Assembly: GCA_018827585.1 (NCBI GenBank)
Contig: JAHJXP010000092.1
Location: forward strand, 1 to 10,725
DNA length: 10,725 nucleotides
Direction of reading: 5' to 3'
Source: Pseudomonadota bacterium
Lineage (GTDB): Bacteria > Desulfobacterota > Syntrophia > Syntrophales > UBA5619
Shown here piece by piece: positions 7,678 to 10,725 of the stretch. The notes beneath the pieces are model-generated. The model saw only the letters and a list, made by a program, of their open reading frames with translations, made no database searches and was not told the DNA's origin. Positions within the stretch are counted from its first letter, which is position 1; every line of letters starts with the position of its first letter. The position numbers were made by a program, and so were the translations under genes.

Positions 7678-9600
7678 ATGACGATACCAGAATTTTCCAT
7701 CAAACGCCGGATCACCGTCTTCATGGTGATCCTGATCGTCACCATCTTCGGGGTCATTGCCTTTTCCCGTCTGGGGCTCGACATGCTCCCGGAGCTGGAG
7801 TACCCGGTGGTCTCCGTGATCACGACCTATTCCGGCGTTTCGTCGGAGGACGTGGAGAAGCTGATCACCCGCCCGGTTGAATCCGTCATCAGCACGGTGA
7901 AGAACGTCAAGCGGGTGAACTCCACCTCCCAGGAGGGGATTTCGGCGGTCATCGTGGAGTTCGAATGGGGGACGAAGCTTGACTTCGCTGCCCAGGACGT
8001 CCGGGAGAAGCTCTCCTGGGTGACGGACTACCTGCCCAAGGACGCGGACACCCCGCTGGTCATCAAGTTCAACATGTCGGACTACCCGATCCTCTACTAC
8101 GGAGTGACGGGGATGCGGGATACGCAAGTCCTCCGCAAGTATCTCGATGACAGCGTGCGGCCCCGCTTAGAGAGGCTCGAGGGGGTCGCTTCCGTGTACG
8201 TCCTCGGGGGGCTGGAGCGGGAGATCAACGTCTCGGTAGACCGGGACAAGCTCAACGCCTACAGTGTTTCCCTCGACCAGGTGATCGGCAAGCTGGCCCT
8301 GGAGAACGTGAACGTCTCCGGCGGCCACGTCAAGGACGGGCACACGGAATATCTCGTCCGGACGATGGGGGAATACAGGGACACGGCCACCATGATGAAC
8401 ACCATCGTGGCCATGCAGGGGATGACGCCGGTCTATCTCCGGGACGTGGCGCAGGTGAAGGACGCCTTCAAGGAGGTCCGCAATATCTCCCGGACGAACC
8501 ACCGTCCGTCCGTGGCGATGATGGTGATGAAGCAGTCCGGAGCGAACACGGTCAAGGTCGTGGAGAGCGTTAACAGGACGCTGGAGGAACTCCGTGGGCA
8601 GATGCCGCCGGACATCCGGCTTTACGCGGCGATCGATCAGGGCAAGATCATCTCCCAGGTGACCAGGAGCACGCGGAACGACGCCATCGTCGTTATCGAG
8701 AATACCTTCCGCCACCTCCACGAGGAGGGGAAGGACCGGATCATGGCGGCGATGCTGGGGGTGGTGCCGACCAAATACCGGAGTGAAGGGGATGAATACG
8801 ACATCAGGGTCCGCTTCCGGGAGTTCGACCGGAGATCCGTCGAAGACGTCCGGAACATCCGGATCGCCTCGCCGACAGGTCAGTTCATCTCCCTCTACCA
8901 GATTGCCGATATCGTCCAGAAGCTTGGACCGGTGAAGATCACCCGCGAGAATCAGGATCGGAAGGTGACCGTCAAGGCGAACACCTTCGGGAGGGACACG
9001 AGGAGCATTGTGGCCGACATCAAGAAGGCCGCCGCCGGGATCAAGATACCGGAGGGTTACTTCGTGGAATACGGCGGCACCTACAAGGACATGCAGGAGG
9101 CCTTCGAATCCCTGGCCTATGCTCTGGCCATCGCGATTGTCCTCATCTACATGGTCATGGCCGCCTCCTTCGAATCCCTGGGCCACCCCTTGGTGATCAT
9201 GCTGACCGTTCCCCTCTCCTTCATTGGCGTCGCCCTCGGCCTCCTCTTCTTCGGCAAGACCCTCTCCGTACCCGCCTTCATGGGATTCATCATGCTCTGC
9301 GGCGTTGTCGTCCGGAACGGGATCGTCATGATCGACTACATCAACCGCCTGCGCCGGCAGGGAGTGACTGCCTTCGAAGCGATCATCCAGGGGGCGGTCG
9401 TTCGTCTCCGGCCGATCCTGATCACGAGCCTGACCTCCACTCTCGGCGCCCTGCCTATGGCCCTGAGCCGGACCCAGGGCTCGGAGATGCGCTCGCCGAT
9501 GGCGATCGCGCTGGCCTTCGGCCTTCTGTTCGCCACCTTCCTGACCCTCTTCGTGGTCCCCGTGGTCTACTCGCTCTTCGACCGGATCCGGGAGCAATGA
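7678..9600 (+). CDS. RND-family efflux pump with two large in-frame internal deletions (RND-2)
   Basis: The start MTIPEFSIKRRITVFMVILI and the end FLTLFVVPVVYSLFDRIREQ are those of a normal RND pump, but the protein has 640 residues instead of about 1040. TM1 (12-33) and the N-terminal porter/docking region to about 332 are normal. At residues 332-336 (nt 8671-8685) STRNDAIV, the usual start of TM2, runs straight into AIVVIENTFRH, the end of TM4; about 65-70 residues are gone. At residues 357-361 (nt 8746-8760) the post-TM4 helix joins GVVPTKYRSEGDEYDIRVRF, a docking-domain stretch; about 325 residues with TM5-TM7 and most of the second porter half are gone. TM8-12 (about 482-632) remain. The AcrB K940 position is Arg546, and the TM11 relay RLRPILIT is present. 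An RND trimer should not form a proton path or drug path like this, so it is probably inactive. Assembly collapse is the main alternative. Confidence 0.88.
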   Translation: MTIPEFSIKRRITVFMVILIVTIFGVIAFSRLGLDMLPELEYPVVSVITTYSGVSSEDVEKLITRPVESVISTVKNVKRVNSTSQEGISAVIVEFEWGTKLDFAAQDVREKLSWVTDYLPKDADTPLVIKFNMSDYPILYYGVTGMRDTQVLRKYLDDSVRPRLERLEGVASVYVLGGLEREINVSVDRDKLNAYSVSLDQVIGKLALENVNVSGGHVKDGHTEYLVRTMGEYRDTATMMNTIVAMQGMTPVYLRDVAQVKDAFKEVRNISRTNHRPSVAMMVMKQSGANTVKVVESVNRTLEELRGQMPPDIRLYAAIDQGKIISQVTRSTRNDAIVVIENTFRHLHEEGKDRIMAAMLGVVPTKYRSEGDEYDIRVRFREFDRRSVEDVRNIRIASPTGQFISLYQIADIVQKLGPVKITRENQDRKVTVKANTFGRDTRSIVADIKKAAAGIKIPEGYFVEYGGTYKDMQEAFESLAYALAIAIVLIYMVMAASFESLGHPLVIMLTVPLSFIGVALGLLFFGKTLSVPAFMGFIMLCGVVVRNGIVMIDYINRLRRQGVTAFEAIIQGAVVRLRPILITSLTSTLGALPMALSRTQGSEMRSPMAIALAFGLLFATFLTLFVVPVVYSLFDRIREQ

Positions 9601-9610
9601 GAAGTGAAAA

Positions 9611-9640
9611 CCGGATAGCAAAACCGAAAAAAATATCCGG
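9611..9640 (+). other. Short hairpin after the efflux operon
   Basis: CCGGATA (9611-9617) pairs perfectly with TATCCGG (9634-9640) around a 16-nt A-rich loop, starting 10 nt after the RND-2 stop. No T-run follows, so it does not qualify as an intrinsic terminator. It may be an mRNA 3'-end structure or a chance palindrome. Confidence 0.35.
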
Positions 9641-9659
9641 CAAGAAAACATGGCAAAGA

Positions 9660-9856
9660 TTGACGCTCTCGTAAAAAGTCATAAAGAAGCCTTGAACTGG
9701 GGGCGGCTTCGTAAAAAGGCCGAAATCTCCTCCCCCTCGACGGGGAAGGGTTAGGGTGGGGGTGGTAAGTGACAGGATTCCCATATGTTATTTCTCCCTC
9801 CCCTTAATCCCCTCCCGCCTGGGGAGGGGAAAATTTACTTTTTACGAAGCCGTCAA
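9660..9856. repeat. MITE-like intergenic palindromic repeat (about 197 bp)
   Basis: The outer ends are inverted repeats. TTGACG..TCGTAAAAAGT at 9660-9679 matches the reverse complement of 9837-9856 at 17 of 20 positions. A second copy at 9704-9718 is a perfect 15-bp inverted match to 9838-9852. The interior holds two GC-rich blocks, 9727-9765 (CCTCCCCCTCGACGGGG then AAGGGTTAGGGTGGGGG) and 9794-9830 (CTCCCTCCCCTTAATCCCCT then CCCGCCTGGGGAGGGG), that are imperfect reverse complements, so the whole unit can fold on itself. The right block also forms an 8-bp stem, 9809-9816 with 9822-9829. There is no ORF inside. This architecture fits a non-autonomous miniature element or a REP-type palindrome; copy number cannot be judged from one window. 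A known family is likely, since similar C-rich/G-rich intergenic palindromes are common in bacteria. Confidence 0.65.
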
Positions 9857-9858
9857 GG

Positions 9859-9887
9859 TTGTCATGCCGCGCCTGATACGATAAAGT
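9859..9887 (+). promoter_or_regulatory. Candidate sigma-70 promoter for the small ORF and DUF4301 gene
   Basis: TTGTCA (9859-9864, five of six consensus bases) and TAAAGT (9882-9887, four of six) are separated by exactly 17 nt. Transcription would begin near 9894, about 37 nt before the small ORF at 9931. The -35 box begins 2 nt after the right end of the palindromic repeat, so element and promoter are directly adjacent. This is a consensus match only. Confidence 0.4.
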
Positions 9888-9930
9888 ATGGAACAGGGTC
9901 CGGCGATGGGTGATTTGAGCGAGGTTGGAA

Positions 9931-10047
9931 ATGGCGAAAGGAAGGGTGACGAGGAGACAGAAGGACGTCTCCCGCGTCCTGCGGGAGAAGAAGAGGATCC
10001 CCCCGAGGGAGAGGAGCGGAAAAGACGGAAGGTGCGGAAAAAAATGA
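9931..10047 (+). CDS. Small, highly basic 38-residue ORF overlapping the DUF4301 start
   Basis: The ORF begins with ATG at 9931, with GAGG at 9921-9924 six nt upstream. It encodes 38 residues starting MAKGRVTRRQKDVSRVLREK and ends at TGA 10045-10047, which overlaps the DUF4301 ATG in the arrangement ATGA. Sixteen of 38 residues are Lys or Arg, there is one Cys (residue 35), and there is no hydrophobic segment. A site, a start, a plausible promoter and a classic coupling overlap together suggest a genuine small gene or leader peptide whose translation delivers ribosomes to the DUF4301 gene. I do not recognise the family. Such a basic peptide could bind nucleic acid or ribosomes, but that is speculation. 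The alternative is chance, since an unrelated frame in the same stretch is also open (52 codons from 9888). Confidence 0.45.
   Translation: MAKGRVTRRQKDVSRVLREKKRIPPRERSGKDGRCGKK
9968..9988 (+). other. Perfect 8-bp hairpin within the small ORF
   Basis: TCTCCCGC (9968-9975) pairs perfectly with GCGGGAGA (9981-9988) around a 5-nt loop GTCCT. It lies between the small-ORF start and the DUF4301 start. No T-run follows, so it is not a terminator. It could act as an mRNA structure affecting coupled translation. Confidence 0.4.
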
Positions 10048-10725
10048 CGGGGATTTTGGCTGGATACAGTTGGTCCGCCGGGGACAGGGAGCGGATCGCC
10101 GCGGAGGGGCTGTCGCTCGGGGAGGTCGAGCGGCAGCTCGCGACCTTCCGGCGTGGCGTTTTGCCTGTCCGTCTGAATCGGGCCTGCCGCCCCGGGGACG
10201 GGATCGTCGTTCTCTCTGAGGTAGAGAAGGCGGGGCTCCTTGCGGGTTGTGAGAAGGCCTGTCGGACCCGCCGGCTGATGAAGTTCGTGCCGGCATCCGG
10301 GGCGGCCAGCCGGATGTTCAGGGACTGGCATCGGGCGCTCGAAGGGGGTGTATCGTTCGGGGAGACGGAAAGGACGGCCTTTGTCCGCGACCTCCGGGAA
10401 TATGCCTTTTCCCCGGACCTGGAGGCCGCCGTTGCCGCAAGTGGGAAAGACATGCAGGAGCTGATCGGAAAGCGGGATGAGGCGGCCATCCTGAGATTCA
10501 TCATGACGGAAGAAGGTCTCGACTATGGACGGCTTCCCAAGGCGCTGCTGAAATTCCACGCCTACCGGGAAGGAGGCCGGACCGCCCTCGAGGAGCACCT
10601 CGTCGAGGCAGCCCTCTACGCCCGGGACGCCGGGAACGTTTCGCGTCTCCACTTCACCGTCTCCCCCGAACATGAAAGCGCCGTCCGGGGGCTGCTGTCG
10701 CGGGTGACCGGCGAGTACGAGAGAC
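10044..10725 (+). CDS. DUF4301-family protein, 3'-truncated by window edge
   Basis: The first 227 residues are visible; the rest lies beyond the window. Hallmarks of the uncharacterised DUF4301 family are an opening SAGDRERIAAEGLSLGEVER and QLATFRRG (about 12-39), KFVPASGAASRMF (80-92), RLPKALLKFHAYREGGRT (163-180), EEHLVEAALYA (183-193) and HFTVSPEH further on. It appears cytoplasmic, with no signal or membrane segment. The start at 10044 is chosen because family members begin close to this opening motif, GGAAGG at 10027-10032 precedes it, and the small ORF stops on it (ATGA). The frame is open further upstream (ATG at 9888 and 9906), but that extension is low-complexity charged sequence without a good site. 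Function is unknown. The G-x-x-x-R-M and later PKALL motifs resemble the signature of GT-A nucleotidyltransferases, which is an inference. It is separated from the pumps by the repeat, so it is not obviously part of efflux. Confidence 0.87.
   Translation, partial: MTGILAGYSWSAGDRERIAAEGLSLGEVERQLATFRRGVLPVRLNRACRPGDGIVVLSEVEKAGLLAGCEKACRTRRLMKFVPASGAASRMFRDWHRALEGGVSFGETERTAFVRDLREYAFSPDLEAAVAASGKDMQELIGKRDEAAILRFIMTEEGLDYGRLPKALLKFHAYREGGRTALEEHLVEAALYARDAGNVSRLHFTVSPEHESAVRGLLSRVTGEYER

Noticed and set aside
9611..9640. Intrinsic terminator for the efflux operon
   Set aside because: The 7-bp stem has a long loop and no following T-run. The GC-rich stem at 9809-9829 also lacks a downstream T-run on the plus strand, so no clear terminator can be called.
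8167..9651. 494-codon open frame on the minus strand opposite RND-2
   Set aside because: It lies wholly antisense to a clear RND coding sequence, and its translation is His/Asp/Gly-rich without domain character. Long antisense frames are expected in GC-rich genes.
9660..9856. CRISPR array or insertion sequence
   Set aside because: There are no regularly spaced direct repeats and no transposase frame; the structure is a single palindromic unit.
9804..10673. 289-codon open frame on the minus strand over the DUF4301 region
   Set aside because: The plus strand carries recognisable DUF4301 motifs over the same bases. The minus frame has no family signature and starts in the middle of the DUF4301 gene.

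Overview
The window comes from a GC-rich bacterial genome with tightly packed genes. The protein families point to a Gram-negative bacterium: outer-membrane TolC channels, lipoprotein-type periplasmic adaptors and RND pumps. I favour the Desulfobacterota / former Deltaproteobacteria (Syntrophales-like), because of the double RND operon, the DUF4301 protein and a short intergenic repeat ending in a TTTTTACGA-type motif. That assignment is an impression from family knowledge and was not computed.

Positions 1-9600 form one plus-strand operon encoding two interleaved tripartite RND efflux systems. The order is TolC-1 (5' end outside the window), adaptor MFP-1, TolC-2, adaptor MFP-2, RND pump 1, a 96-residue PII-like protein, and RND pump 2. 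Gaps are 34 nt or less, and MFP-2 overlaps pump 1 by 14 nt. TolC-2, MFP-2 and pump 1 are full length and look functional.

MFP-1 and pump 2 are each open from start to stop but lack large internal pieces. MFP-1 has lost about 100 residues: its lipobox, the first half of the lipoyl domain and one hairpin helix. Pump 2 has lost about 400 residues in two separate places, covering TM2-TM7 and part of the porter domain. All three losses keep the reading frame, and they fall in the two proteins most likely to be partners. The sequence therefore shows one intact pump and one decayed, deliberately reduced or mis-assembled pump.

Positions 9601-9930 are intergenic. They hold a weak hairpin, a roughly 197-bp MITE-like palindrome with 20-bp imperfect terminal inverted repeats, and a plausible sigma-70 promoter directly after it.

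Positions 9931-10725 hold a second short transcription unit: a very basic 38-codon small ORF whose stop overlaps (ATGA) the start of a DUF4301-family gene, which runs off the window. DUF4301 is uncharacterised. The motif spacing in this copy suggests a possible divergent GT-A/nucleotidyltransferase fold.
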